Assembly (NCBI RefSeq): GCF_019422935.1
Contig: NZ_JAHZCJ010000001.1
Span: 160,127-224,126 of the forward strand
Direction of reading: 5' to 3'
Source: Desulfovibrio sp.
GTDB taxonomy: Bacteria; Desulfobacterota; Desulfovibrionia; Desulfovibrionales; Desulfovibrionaceae
DNA length: 64,000 nt
Part shown: positions 9,472 through 18,419 of the stretch, in pieces
Position numbering within the stretch: position 1 is the first letter of the stretch
How the letters are laid out: each line of letters opens with the position of its first letter
The notes under the pieces: model-generated
Database searches by the model: none
What the model was told of the DNA's origin: nothing
What the model saw: only the letters and a program-made list of their open reading frames with translations
Program-made: the position numbers and the translations under genes

Positions 9472-10647
9472 TTACTGGCGTAAAAATTTATTTTTAGCAC
9501 TTTGTTCCGTCAAAGGGAAGACCCCGCATCCGTCCCCGTGTTCCGGGGCTGTCATGGCTGCGACAGGCTCTGGCATCTGCTCAAGGGCATGCGCGCCAGA
9601 CCACGGCGGCAGGCATGAAAACACGTGCCCGCAGGGCATTGTTACGCGCAGGGCATGCAGCATCAGGCTTTCCGGCTCCGGCGCGGAATTCTCAGTTGAA
9701 CTCATGCGGGCCGGGGCCGGGAGGGCGTAGGCCCCGCGCGGCACATGACGGCGCGTGGGCGCAGCCTGCCCGTACTTGGTATCGCCAATCACAGGATGCC
9801 CCACGGTGGCAAGCTGTACGCGGATCTGATGCGTGCGGCCTGTCAGCAGGCGCACAAGCAGCAGGCTTTGCGCTTGCTCCACCCGCAGGGGGCGCACCAT
9901 GCACAGGGCCTCGCGGCTGTCGGCCTCACCGGGTGCAGCCGTACGCACCTTTTCGTAGCCCTGGGCAGCATCCTTGCGCAGAAAGTGGCGCAGCATCTGG
10001 GTTTCGGCAAAGGGCCAGCGGCCTTGCACCCAGACCACATATTCCTTGGCCAGCGTTCCCTCGCGTATGGCTTCCTGAGCATTGGCAAGGGCTTCGTATG
10101 AGGCAGCCACCAGCAGTACGCCCGAGGTTTCCTTGTCCAGCCTGTGCACGGGCGTGGGCTTGAAAGGCGCGCTTGCGAAGTAGGCGGCCAGCCGAGAACT
10201 GAGGCTGTCGTCATGCCCGGTGCCGGGATGCGTTGGCAGGCCTGCGGGTTTGTTAAAAGCCCACAGGTAGCCGTCTGTGCCGATCATGGGCGGCAGCGGA
10301 GGCGAATCAACCGGCTGCGTGTCGAGAGCTGTATCCATCAACGGCTGGAGGGCCGTTTCTGGCGCGCTTTCTTCCGCCATCTTGAAGGCAAAAGGAGGAA
10401 GACGAACAATGTCGCCTGTCTGCACGCGGGCAAAGGGCTTGCATCTGCCGCCGTTGATGCGCACCTGTCCGGTGCGCACCCAGCGGTGGAGCAGGGTGGG
10501 GGGCAAGTTCAGCCGCCTTTGCAGGAACTGTAACAACTTTTGGCCGCTTTCGGTCTCCTGAACTATCGGCTGTTCCAGCGGCGATTGCCTGCTGATGCCA
10601 ATGCCAGAGTCCTGGGCCTGCGTAGGGGGAGGGTTCTCTTCCGACAT
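9472..10647 (-). CDS. RluA-family 23S rRNA pseudouridine synthase
   Basis: Isomerises uridine to pseudouridine in rRNA. An N-terminal S4 RNA-binding domain (about residues 35-85) precedes the RluA catalytic domain with the HRLDKETSG motif carrying the catalytic Asp, and the GRTHQIRVQL motif. About 70 residues after the catalytic core form a low-similarity tail ending in KNKFLRQ, longer than in RluC or RluD. ATG 10647 is preferred over the upstream TTG 10665, although neither has a strong ribosome site (AAGG precedes the TTG). Whether it is RluC or RluD cannot be told from the sequence alone. Confidence 0.88.
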   Translation of the reverse strand: MSEENPPPTQAQDSGIGISRQSPLEQPIVQETESGQKLLQFLQRRLNLPPTLLHRWVRTGQVRINGGRCKPFARVQTGDIVRLPPFAFKMAEESAPETALQPLMDTALDTQPVDSPPLPPMIGTDGYLWAFNKPAGLPTHPGTGHDDSLSSRLAAYFASAPFKPTPVHRLDKETSGVLLVAASYEALANAQEAIREGTLAKEYVVWVQGRWPFAETQMLRHFLRKDAAQGYEKVRTAAPGEADSREALCMVRPLRVEQAQSLLLVRLLTGRTHQIRVQLATVGHPVIGDTKYGQAAPTRRHVPRGAYALPAPARMSSTENSAPEPESLMLHALRVTMPCGHVFSCLPPWSGAHALEQMPEPVAAMTAPEHGDGCGVFPLTEQSAKNKFLRQ

Positions 10648-10721
10648 GGAGATACTCTGGCGCAAAGCCAGCCTTGCGTCAAGAGCGGCGGCGCGGCGTG
10701 CGGTGGCCTGCCTGCTGTGCG

Positions 10722-12086
10722 TTACAGATAGCGGCAGTCGTTCATGGAAACCTTGGCAAAGGTGTGGTTTTCAATCCAGTCCCGAACGCGCTGGCGGGTC
10801 TCGGCCCTTGTGGTCAGTTTGTTCCGCAGCATGGCTCGGTCCGCCTCCACAATGGCGTTGGCAATGCTGGTCTGCATGTCTTCCGCGCAGGCGGAACCCA
10901 TGGCCAGTAAGACTGGGGGGCGGTTTAGCTGATTGTTGTGCCTGTTAAAGCGCTGCACGAGCTCATGCAAAATTTCGGCAACTCTCAGACTGTCGCATCC
11001 GGGCAGCAGCACGGTGTATTCGTCGCCGCTCATGCGCGCGACGCAGGCTGCGGAATCCAGCCCGCCGCGCAGCAGCAGGGCCGCCTGACAAAGCACGGTA
11101 TTACCTTCTTCATGCCCGAGGTAATCGTTAATCATTTTTAGTCCGTTGACATCGGCAACGATCACCCCCACGGGTCGAACAGCGTTTTGCTCCAGTTCGT
11201 CCACAGCCATGGTAAAAAAGGTTCGGCTGCGCAAACCGGTGAGCGGGTCGTTGCGCACCATGTCTTCAAGATGGGCCCTGTCGGCCTGGCTTGCGCTGAT
11301 GTCGGTGTGCAGGCCCACCACGCGCGTGGCCTTGCCGCTGGCATCGCGCTGCGTCACGTTGCCACGGCCAAGAATCCAGGCCCATGTGTTGTCTGCCTTG
11401 CGCATGCGGTAGGTGCATTCAAAGGTATCGCCGTGGGCGGGCGAAGCAATGATGTCTTTCTGTATGGGCACCACATGGGCGTAATCTTCGGGATGAATTT
11501 TTTCTTCCCAGCTGCGTAGCGTTGCGGGGAACGTTTCGTCCGAGTAGCCCAGCATTTCGATGTAGCGGGGGCTGTAGTAGACGGTATTGGTGTTGGCGTC
11601 CCAATCCCACAGTCCATCGCCGGAAGCATTGAGCGCCAGCATCAGGCGGGCAGCATCCTGTGTGGAGTGCGGCGTGGCGAGGTGCTGCATGGAAAATCGA
11701 GCGGATGGCAAAATCTGCTGCGCCTGTCGCTCCACGGCGCTGATGCAGCCAACCACGTGCTCTGCCTGTCCAGCGCCGTCGCGCGCAAGGGTTATAAGCT
11801 GGGTTCGCGCCACAAGACCGTTGATGGGAAAGCATATTTCCATATGCGCCCCGATGTGGCCTTCAAGAAATGTTTGCAACGATTGGCCGAGTATATCCCT
11901 TTTATCCTCATGACATGCGCCAAGAAATGCCGCCATGCTGCAATGAGTATTTGCTTCAACGCCAAGCAGCCGCTTGGCCCCAAGGCTGAAGCGGAGGAGG
12001 TCTGAGGCAACGCGCCATTCCAGCACGGCATCGGTTGTGTCCGTCTGGATAAGCGGCAGGGGGAGGCTGGGATGGGGTTCGCGCAT
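10722..12086 (-). CDS. PAS-domain GGDEF protein (probable diguanylate cyclase)
   Basis: 454 residues, no membrane helix. The N-terminal ~140 residues form a possible degenerate PAS; a clear PAS_3/PAC fold follows (GDGLWDWDANTNTVYYSP to VVGLHTDISA), then a GGDEF domain beginning NDPLTGLRSR. The signature loop is SGDEY rather than GGDEF: Ser in position 1 occurs in active enzymes, but Tyr in position 5 is unusual. No RxxD inhibitory site precedes it. ATG 12086 was chosen for its AAGGA Shine-Dalgarno sequence at 5 bases; the frame is open 75 bases further. It lies alone between the RluA gene and the nickel operon. Confidence 0.82.
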   Translation of the reverse strand: MREPHPSLPLPLIQTDTTDAVLEWRVASDLLRFSLGAKRLLGVEANTHCSMAAFLGACHEDKRDILGQSLQTFLEGHIGAHMEICFPINGLVARTQLITLARDGAGQAEHVVGCISAVERQAQQILPSARFSMQHLATPHSTQDAARLMLALNASGDGLWDWDANTNTVYYSPRYIEMLGYSDETFPATLRSWEEKIHPEDYAHVVPIQKDIIASPAHGDTFECTYRMRKADNTWAWILGRGNVTQRDASGKATRVVGLHTDISASQADRAHLEDMVRNDPLTGLRSRTFFTMAVDELEQNAVRPVGVIVADVNGLKMINDYLGHEEGNTVLCQAALLLRGGLDSAACVARMSGDEYTVLLPGCDSLRVAEILHELVQRFNRHNNQLNRPPVLLAMGSACAEDMQTSIANAIVEADRAMLRNKLTTRAETRQRVRDWIENHTFAKVSMNDCRYL

Positions 12087-12384
12087 GGCAATCCTTGGGA
12101 GGCCAAGATATGGTGCCAAAAGACAGGAATCTGACGCAGAGCATAAATTGCTGCGCGACACTACTACTGTTCAGGAAATAATGCTACTATCATTTTATAT
12201 ATGCAAATAGATATCAAAGGCGGGAATTATGCGGGGTGCGGCTGAAGGCGAGCCAGCGGGCTACGCCTGCGCTGCTTTACAGATGGACTGGGAAGGCGCA
12301 GGCAAAAAAATATTTCATAGCAGATAGCTGAGGGCGTATTGCCCTTGCATTGTTGGAGATTGCCGTCAGCAAACTTGTGTGGGG

Positions 12385-13128
12385 CTAATGCTCGTGAGGT
12401 TCGTTGCCCAGCGGGTGGGCGTGCATATGGGCGTGGGCAGAGGAGGGGGCGCAGGCGCTCAGCCGATTGTTGGCGATGGTGAGGTACTGGGTGGATGTTT
12501 GCGCCAGAAAATCCCAGTCATGGGAGATGGTTATGCGCGCCGTGTCCAGACTGCCCAAGATGTCGATGATGCGCTGGCGGGCATCGTTATCAAGGCCGTT
12601 GGTGGGTTCGTCAAGCAGCAGCGCCTCGGGCTTCATGGCCATCACAGAAGCCAGGGATACGAGTTTTTTTTCGCCGCCGGAAAGCCGATGGGTAAGGCGG
12701 TTTTCAAATCCGGCCAAGCCGAGATCGCGCAGGGTGTCCAGGGCGCAGTCTCTGGCCTCGTCGGCTGAAAAGCCAAGATTCAGCGGGCCAAAGGCCACGT
12801 CCTCCAGCACGGTGGGGAAAAAGAGCTGGTCTTCTGCGTGTTGCAGCACAAAGCCCACCTTGCAGCGCAGATCGTAGAAATCCTTTTCGTCCTTGAGGGG
12901 AGTGCCGTGAAACAGCACCTGACCCGCCTGAGGCCGCGCGAGGCCCGTGATACAGCGAAAAAGCGTTGTCTTGCCGCTCCCATTGGGTCCATAGAGACCG
13001 ATACGCTGACCGGGATGCAGCGAAAAATCCACATCGCACAGCACAGTGCGCGGCGAGTTACCCTGCCCGTAAGCAAAGCAGATGCCCTCAAGGCTGAAAA
13101 TGGCTGCATCGTGATGGTGGTCAGACAT
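12385..13128 (-). CDS. nikO: Nickel ECF transporter ATPase NikO (CbiO-like)
   Basis: ATP-binding component energising nickel uptake. Motifs: Walker A GPNGSGKT, signature LSGGEKK, Walker B LLLDEPTNGLD, and a following ISHDWDF switch. The C terminus ends in a His-rich stretch (SAHAHMHAHPLGNEPHEH), which suggests metal contact; this tail is not part of the ATPase fold. ATG 13128 follows a strong GGGAGG Shine-Dalgarno sequence and overlaps the nikQ stop by 8 bases. Last gene of the nikK-M-L-Q-O order. Cobalt cannot be excluded as substrate, but the nikK/nikL partners favour nickel, needed here for NiFe hydrogenases. Confidence 0.9.
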   Translation of the reverse strand: MSDHHHDAAIFSLEGICFAYGQGNSPRTVLCDVDFSLHPGQRIGLYGPNGSGKTTLFRCITGLARPQAGQVLFHGTPLKDEKDFYDLRCKVGFVLQHAEDQLFFPTVLEDVAFGPLNLGFSADEARDCALDTLRDLGLAGFENRLTHRLSGGEKKLVSLASVMAMKPEALLLDEPTNGLDNDARQRIIDILGSLDTARITISHDWDFLAQTSTQYLTIANNRLSACAPSSAHAHMHAHPLGNEPHEH

Positions 13129-13882
13129 TGAGGCCTCCCAGGCATTCAACCGCGATTATCCCCGCCATGCACAACAGCAGGCCCAGTGCGAAAATACAGT
13201 CGCCCTTCTGAGCGTGGAATACCGTCACCGATCTGAAATGGCCGGAAAACCCCCGCAATACCATAGCCTCGCGCACCCGCAGCGAGCGCTCGTAACTGCG
13301 CACCAGCAACAGGCCCAGCAGGGATGCCATGGTGCGGTAGGTATGCATGCTGGTGCGCGGGCGAAAACCGCGCAACCGTGCCGCCACCAGCAGGGTGTGC
13401 CATTCCTGGGCGATGACGTGAACGTATCTGGCTGTGAAAAGAAAGAGGAAAACGAGCTTGGGCGGACAGTGCAGCCGCTCCAGCGCATGGCCGGCGGTTG
13501 GGGCGTCCATGGTGGCGACAAGCGCCAGAAAAACGCAGGCAATGGCATTGGACTTGATGCTCACCAGCAGCGCAAGGCGCACGCCTTCGGCGCTGACTGT
13601 GAGTATTCCCCAATGCGCCAGTGGGGTTCCCGGCGTGGTCAGGGGTGTTACGCACCACAGAAAAACAATGAAGATATTGATGGCGCCGAGGCGTTGCAGC
13701 AGCGCGCGGGCTGGCGGATTGGCCGCCGCCAGCAGCGCCAGACCCAGAGCAAGGGCCATGCCGCAGGCGGTCAGGCTGTGCAGCAGCGATATGCATACCG
13801 CAAGCCCCCCCGCGAAGGCCATGCGAACGCGGGGGTCAATACGCTGTATGAGCGATGGGCGAACAAAGGGCTGGTCAAACAC
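13121..13882 (-). CDS. nikQ: ECF transporter transmembrane component NikQ (CbiQ family)
   Basis: T component coupling the ATPase to the substrate-binding NikM. About 253 residues with 5-6 hydrophobic helices and the cytoplasmic coupling-helix motifs ARLRGF and REAMVLRGF (both carry the typical A-R-G core of CbiQ). The only good start is GTG 13882, with GGGGG 10 bases upstream; an ATG in that region is blocked by a stop. Overlaps nikO by 8 bases, and starts 9 bases after the nikL stop. Confidence 0.9.
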   Translation of the reverse strand: MFDQPFVRPSLIQRIDPRVRMAFAGGLAVCISLLHSLTACGMALALGLALLAAANPPARALLQRLGAINIFIVFLWCVTPLTTPGTPLAHWGILTVSAEGVRLALLVSIKSNAIACVFLALVATMDAPTAGHALERLHCPPKLVFLFLFTARYVHVIAQEWHTLLVAARLRGFRPRTSMHTYRTMASLLGLLLVRSYERSLRVREAMVLRGFSGHFRSVTVFHAQKGDCIFALGLLLCMAGIIAVECLGGLNV

Positions 13883-13891
13883 TCCCAGCCA

Positions 13892-14596
13892 TTACCCCCG
13901 ACGCCCCTTGAAGTAAAGGGCAATGCCCGCCAGACCTACCAGCCAGCCGATGCCGCCGAAGATTTCAGAAAATCCGGGGCGCGACACGCGCATTTCCGCA
14001 AGTTCCCGGCGGATGGGGCCAAGTTTCACATCCAGCGCCGTGTTGACAATGGTTTGCAGCTCCCCGGAGCTGACGCCGGCAGCGCTTGGGATGGGTGCAG
14101 CCGCGCCTTTTGCTCCGGGGGTTGCCGTGGATACTGCGTGTGTAACCGGAGATGTTTTTTCGGCAGCAGAGGCCGCCGCGTCCTTTGCTTCGGAGGCGCT
14201 GGCGGGAATGGCTGGCGTCTGAACCGCTGCCAGTTCGGCGGCGTCCATCATCCATTCATTCTGATGTCCTTCGCCCGCCTTGACGACAATGCGCAGGCCG
14301 TGGGCCTTACCCTCAGCGGGAACAGGAAAACGGTACACGCCCTGGTCATCTGTGCGGCCTTCCTGCAGTTTTGCGCCAGTGGCAGCATCGTACACCACCA
14401 CCTGTCCCTGCTTGACCTTGTTGCCGCCGTTAAAGCCGCATTCCGCAACAACCTGATCCCCTTCTGTCCATGCAAAAATATTGACCCGGTGGGCCTGAGC
14501 CGCATGGGGCAATGCCAGCGTGAAGAGCAAAAACAGCGTGGACAACAGTGCGGGCAATATGGGTGAGAATGCCTTGCGCGAGCAAATGGAATGCAT
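13892..14596 (-). CDS. nikL: Nickel ECF accessory protein NikL (CbiL-like, single anchor)
   Basis: 234 residues: signal peptide (cleavage probably after AAQA, about residue 35), a beta-sandwich of the carboxypeptidase-regulatory type (CGFNGGNKV to GLRIVVKAGEGHQ), a long Ala/Pro/Ser-rich linker, and a C-terminal helix (about 212-230) with a KGRRG end. This architecture matches NikL of the NikMNQO-type transporters that use NikK/NikL instead of NikN. The linker is low complexity, so family similarity will be limited to the ends. Lies between nikM and nikQ with 17- and 9-base gaps. Confidence 0.82.
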   Translation of the reverse strand: MHSICSRKAFSPILPALLSTLFLLFTLALPHAAQAHRVNIFAWTEGDQVVAECGFNGGNKVKQGQVVVYDAATGAKLQEGRTDDQGVYRFPVPAEGKAHGLRIVVKAGEGHQNEWMMDAAELAAVQTPAIPASASEAKDAAASAAEKTSPVTHAVSTATPGAKGAAAPIPSAAGVSSGELQTIVNTALDVKLGPIRRELAEMRVSRPGFSEIFGGIGWLVGLAGIALYFKGRRG

Positions 14597-14613
14597 GGAG
14601 ACTCCTTATGGCC

Positions 14614-15225
14614 TCAGGCCGCGCTCAGGCGCAGCATTTCAGGGCGCACCCTGGCGATAAAGCCCACGGTCAGCATGGTAATAAGCCCTTCGGCCAGCAT
14701 GATGGGCAGATGCGCCAAAAACAGCAGCCGCGCGGCTGTGGCAAAGCCTTCATCGCTGGAGGCGAGAGCCACCGCCGTCAGCAGGCCCGCGCCCATGACG
14801 CCCAGCGCGCCGCCGCAGAAAGCGGCAATTTTTTGCCCTGTTGGTGAGGGCCACGCACGGCACAGGCCGCGAAACACGTAGCCCGCCACAACGGCTGAAA
14901 ATCCCATGGTGAAGGTGTTGACCCCCAACACCACAAGGCCGCCAAACTGGAACAGTAGCGCCTGCAGTGCCAGAGCCGCCAGAATGGCCGGAAAGGCCGC
15001 CCACCCGAGTATCACGCCCAGAAGGCCATTGAGAATAAGGTGCGCGCTGGTAATGCCGATGGGCACATGGATGAGCGAGCCCACAAAAAAAGTCGCGGCA
15101 AGGATGGCCACGGTCATGAGCCTGTCATAATCGAGTTTTTTCAGGCCCAGGGCCGTTCCGGCGGCGGTCAGGGCGTAACCCGTGGCAAGCACGGCAGGGG
15201 AAAGAACGCCTTCGGCAATATGCAT
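14614..15225 (-). CDS. nikM: Nickel ECF substrate-binding membrane protein NikM (CbiM family)
   Basis: S component that binds the metal. The start matters: ATG 15225 gives the N terminus MHIAEGVLSP, and in CbiM/NikM the free amino group with His2 ligates the metal, so the upstream TTG (15231) is rejected. AAAGGA lies 7 bases upstream. 203 residues with 6-7 helices and the family motif GITSAHLILNG. Substrate specificity between nickel and cobalt cannot be read directly, but the operon carries nikK and nikL and no cobN-like partner or B12 gene. Confidence 0.92.
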   Translation of the reverse strand: MHIAEGVLSPAVLATGYALTAAGTALGLKKLDYDRLMTVAILAATFFVGSLIHVPIGITSAHLILNGLLGVILGWAAFPAILAALALQALLFQFGGLVVLGVNTFTMGFSAVVAGYVFRGLCRAWPSPTGQKIAAFCGGALGVMGAGLLTAVALASSDEGFATAARLLFLAHLPIMLAEGLITMLTVGFIARVRPEMLRLSAA

Positions 15226-15352
15226 GATCAATCCTTTGATGGGCCTTTGCTTGGCCTTTGCCTGGCTTCACCTTGCGAAGCCGCTGGCGCAGAGGCCGAA
15301 CCGGAAGGGGCAATTTCCGGCCCGGCCTGCCGCAGCCATACTTAGCGCAGTA

Positions 15353-16123
15353 TTACTTGGTCTTGGGTGCGGCAAAATTCACCCACATCACAGCGCCCAG
15401 TTCCACTTCCTTGGCTTCCCCCTTGTATTCCATTTTTTCGGCGGAGGTGTTCAGGGCCGCAAAGCCCCACCAGCCTGCCCAGGGAATGCCATAGGTGAAG
15501 ACGCCGTTTTCATCGGTCTTTACGACCTGGGTGACATAAAAATCGTTGGGGGCGGTGTGGGCCTTGCCCTTGTTGTAGCATTCCACTTCCACGTCCGCTC
15601 CGGCAACAGGTTTGCCGTCAAGCAGAACGCGGCCACGGAATACATTGCCTGTGTAGTTGGCAAAGGGGCGGGTAAGGGGCACGATTTCCGTTTTCAGGCC
15701 AAGGGGGGCATCCCAGCCTTCCTCTTCGCCAAAGGCGGCCACCACGGTCTTGGTGTAATGGATGATGAACTTGTCTTCCGCAGGTTCAAAATAGGGGGCG
15801 GGCTCAATGGCAAACTGGTACACGCCGGGCTTTTTGATGCCATAGGTGGTTTGCCATGCCTTGTGGCCCAGCACTGTGGCGGGCTTGAGGGTTGCCTTGA
15901 TATCTTCTGTTTTTCCGTCATGGGTGACGGTAGCCGCTGCAGGCGCGGCCATATCCATGCCCTGCATTTCCATGGGGTGCACAAAGGAGATTTCCAACTG
16001 CACGTTGGCGTCCTTCTTGTCGGCAACCGTGGGGGTGGAGGGAATGACCATGCCAAAATGGGCCTGGGCCTGGGTTCCCCACATGAGCAGCAGAGCAAGG
16101 CTGGCGCAGCAAATTTTCCACAT
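15353..16123 (-). CDS. nikK: Periplasmic NikK (DUF4198 family), nickel uptake
   Basis: 256 residues: signal peptide ([21 protein letters not shown], cleavage before HFGM), then a DUF4198 beta-sandwich typical of proteins encoded with nickel ECF transporters. The mature N terminus begins with His and the first part is Met/His-containing ([10 protein letters not shown]), compatible with metal binding in the periplasm; that is inference. ATG 16123 follows AGGAA. First gene of the operon, 127 bases upstream of nikM. A GC-rich inverted repeat is visible in that gap but no clear terminator. Confidence 0.85.
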   Translation of the reverse strand: MWKICCASLALLLMWGTQAQAHFGMVIPSTPTVADKKDANVQLEISFVHPMEMQGMDMAAPAAATVTHDGKTEDIKATLKPATVLGHKAWQTTYGIKKPGVYQFAIEPAPYFEPAEDKFIIHYTKTVVAAFGEEEGWDAPLGLKTEIVPLTRPFANYTGNVFRGRVLLDGKPVAGADVEVECYNKGKAHTAPNDFYVTQVVKTDENGVFTYGIPWAGWWGFAALNTSAEKMEYKGEAKEVELGAVMWVNFAAPKTK

Positions 16124-16185
16124 AGAAAGTTCCTGTTGGTTGAGGTGGAGGGGGTTGCCGCTGTGTCATGACGTGGCTGAATGTT

Positions 16186-16214
16186 TAGTAACAAAAAAAA
16201 TAAATTTGTAGCAA
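16186..16214. promoter_or_regulatory. Imperfect AT-rich inverted repeat upstream of nikK
   Basis: TAGTAACAAA and TTTGTAGCAA arms, 7 of 10 positions paired, separated by 9 bases, some 60 bases upstream of nikK. It stands out from GC-rich surroundings and could include the promoter or a metal-regulator site; it does not fit the orientation of the NikR box I recall for delta-proteobacteria. Confidence 0.25.
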
Positions 16215-16594
16215 GATGTTTTTGCCGGACAGGCAGCGGCATTCTTGCGCTTCATTCGCAAGCTGCGTACTATACGAGATGGAAAACTGCTGGTGCAGAC
16301 TGTTGGCCTGGTTTATTCAGGGCAGGTTTTTTGGGCAATTGCCCTGAAGATTGTGCGGGTAGACGCAGCAAAAAAGCGCAGGCTCAGTATGCTTGCGTGT
16401 GCGCCCTGGGTCTGCTGTGCAGAATGTTGAGCCTGTGCATGTTCAGCTGCATTGCTCGAATTTGGTTTCCTGGGCGCGTACAACTTCCCCCCATGGCGTT
16501 CAGAATGCCCGCAGAGTGGCGGGCGCAAGCGCTGCGTGCCGTATTTGTCCATATGGCATTCAGTGTAAAAGGCATTTCAGCATCGGGAGAAAGC
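16215..16594. other. Non-coding stretch between the nickel operon and the glutamine amidotransferase gene
   Basis: About 380 bases. The plus-strand frame is open but has no ribosome site, biased composition or recognisable protein before ATG 16595. No RNA gene or repeat was recognised. Confidence 0.4.
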
Positions 16595-17293
16595 ATGAAG
16601 CGTTGCGTTGCTATTCAGCATGTGGCTTTTGAAAATTTGGGTGTGTTTGTGCAGCCGCTTGAAGAAGCGGGGTTTGCGATCAGCTATGTGCAGGCCGGGG
16701 TTGTGCCCCTGGAGCCGGAGCTGTGGAAGGATGCCGACCTTGCCGTGGTGCTGGGCGGCCCCATTGGGGTGTATCAGGAAGACCTGTATCCCTTTCTCAC
16801 GGATGAAAAGGCGCTGGTGGCGAGCCGTCTTGCTTCGGGCCGTCCGCTGCTAGGCGTCTGCCTTGGCGCGCAGCTTATGGCCAGCGCCCTTGATGCCGAC
16901 GTGTACCCCGGAACCGCCAAGGAGATTGGCTGGGGCCAGGTTGAACTCACCCCGGCGGGCTTGAGCGGCCCTCTGGCGGAGCTTGTGGGCGCGCCCGTGC
17001 TGCACTGGCATGGCGACACGTTTGATCTGCCCCGGGGCAGTGACCTGCTTGCCTCAACGGCCATCACGCCGCATCAGGCCTTCCGGCCCGGGCCGGGGCA
17101 GCTCGGTTTGCAGTTCCATGCGGAAATGGACGCGGCCTTGATGGAAACATGGCTTGTGGGCCATTGCAGCGAACTTGGCGTTAACGGTTTTGACCCCCGC
17201 GCCATACGCGATGACGCCCAGAGGCTCGGCGCCCAAGCGCGGGGCGCAGGGCAGGCCTTCATGCGCCGCTGGCTAATGGAAGAGGTTCGCTAG
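16595..17293 (+). CDS. Class I glutamine amidotransferase-like protein
   Basis: 232 residues with the GATase1 fold related to the glutaminase half of GMP synthase. Catalytic Cys in the nucleophile elbow GVCLGAQ, catalytic His in LQFHAEMD. It has no synthetase domain, so it either hydrolyses glutamine for an unknown partner or acts on gamma-glutamyl compounds such as gamma-glutamyl-polyamines. ATG 16595 follows GGGAGA; the frame is open upstream to 16181 but without gene-like features. The next gene, a glycosyltransferase, starts 49 bases later. Confidence 0.83.
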   Translation: MKRCVAIQHVAFENLGVFVQPLEEAGFAISYVQAGVVPLEPELWKDADLAVVLGGPIGVYQEDLYPFLTDEKALVASRLASGRPLLGVCLGAQLMASALDADVYPGTAKEIGWGQVELTPAGLSGPLAELVGAPVLHWHGDTFDLPRGSDLLASTAITPHQAFRPGPGQLGLQFHAEMDAALMETWLVGHCSELGVNGFDPRAIRDDAQRLGAQARGAGQAFMRRWLMEEVR

Positions 17294-17342
17294 AGTAAGT
17301 CCGCACATCATCTGAATCACTGGTCGGTACAGGAGCGCTCAG

Positions 17343-18320
17343 ATGGCCAATCCTATTGTAAACATCACCATACCTGTTTTTAACAGGTACCATCTTACGC
17401 AGAAGACGCTGCTGGCTCTGCGCAAAACCGCACCATGCATCGCATATGCCGTTACGGTGGTGGATAACGGCAGCGAGCAATCCCTGCGCGACCGGCTGGT
17501 GGAGCTGCACAAAGACGGGATCATCGACAATCTCTTTCTGCTGCCGCGTAATATGGGCATATCCTGCGCCTGCAACATCGGCTGGCGCGCAGTGGACGCC
17601 CCCTATTACATGAAGCTCGACAACGATATGGCGGTCATAACGCCCCACTGGCTGGAAAATCTTTTCAGACTGTGGGCGCACGGCGCCCCTGTTTCTACTC
17701 TGGGGCCAACGTTCACAGCACAAGACATGGTGAAAAATCCAGGCACGATCACCAGTGAGGACGGCATACTTGGCATTTGCACTTCCAATTTAATGGGGAG
17801 CGCCATTGTCATCCCCAAAAGTGTTTCGGACATACTGGGCTACTGGAGTGAGGATTACGGCCTGTACGGCGCAGATGATGGGGATTATGGCGCCCGCATG
17901 AACTGTGCCGGATTGCCGCAATATTACTATGACGCCAACGATTTTTTTGTAAACGGTGGCAAGTACGACAATTCGGAATACGAAGATACAGATTTGAATA
18001 AGGGCAAGGAACATGCCCGGCTTTTCAAGGATGAGTCCGGCGGTATTGGATTGTTTGTATTGAATTACTTTCTGTACAACATGTGTGTCCGCAACTGGAA
18101 GGTGCCGCTGCGTTACCGCATCAGGGATATGGATGGCTACAATGTGGTGCTTGAGGAAGATCCCGCCTATGCGCTCATCCAGCAGGCCCTGAGCCGCAGC
18201 AAGAATCTGCTGGACAATCTGGTTGCGGCAGGCCGCAATAACGACATGTATTCAGATGCCGTGGTGAATCGTCTTAAAAGAATCTGGGAAGGCTGCGGGC
18301 AGGAATGCACCCCCTTGTGA
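17343..18320 (+). CDS. Family 2 glycosyltransferase
   Basis: 325 residues, GT-A fold. N-terminal nucleotide-sugar part starts NITIPVFNRYHLT, with VVDNGS and the metal-binding DxD as LDNDMAV; the acceptor part includes YWSEDYGLYGADDGDYGAR, similar in layout to the ED/D catalytic-base region of GT2 enzymes. No membrane helix. AGGAG lies 8 bases before ATG 17343. It is not inside a polysaccharide cluster, so donor and acceptor are unknown; protein or surface-glycan decoration is possible. Confidence 0.82.
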   Translation: MANPIVNITIPVFNRYHLTQKTLLALRKTAPCIAYAVTVVDNGSEQSLRDRLVELHKDGIIDNLFLLPRNMGISCACNIGWRAVDAPYYMKLDNDMAVITPHWLENLFRLWAHGAPVSTLGPTFTAQDMVKNPGTITSEDGILGICTSNLMGSAIVIPKSVSDILGYWSEDYGLYGADDGDYGARMNCAGLPQYYYDANDFFVNGGKYDNSEYEDTDLNKGKEHARLFKDESGGIGLFVLNYFLYNMCVRNWKVPLRYRIRDMDGYNVVLEEDPAYALIQQALSRSKNLLDNLVAAGRNNDMYSDAVVNRLKRIWEGCGQECTPL

Positions 18321-18344
18321 ATGTACGTTGTGGCGTCAGTAAAT

Positions 18345-18385
18345 AACATCAGGGGCTGTCAGCAATGCAGACAGCCCCTGATGTT
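18345..18385. terminator. Perfect 16-bp hairpin between convergent genes
   Basis: AACATCAGGGGCTGTC pairs completely with GACAGCCCCTGATGTT across a 9-base loop. It sits between the convergent glycosyltransferase gene and the minus-strand gene ending at 18420, so it can end transcription from both sides, although neither side has a long T run. Confidence 0.7.
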
Positions 18386-18419
18386 ATATCAACGTTTAAA
18401 ATTGACCGGGAGAATTTGC

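Noticed and set aside
16140..16200. NikR box upstream of nikK
   Set aside because: GTGTCAT and GTAACAA can be read as half-sites of the GTGTTAC-GTAACAC type, but the first deviates and the spacer is 18 instead of 13-15.
16124..16594. Cobalamin riboswitch upstream of the nickel/cobalt operon
   Set aside because: No B12-box-like GCCACTG sequence on the proper strand.
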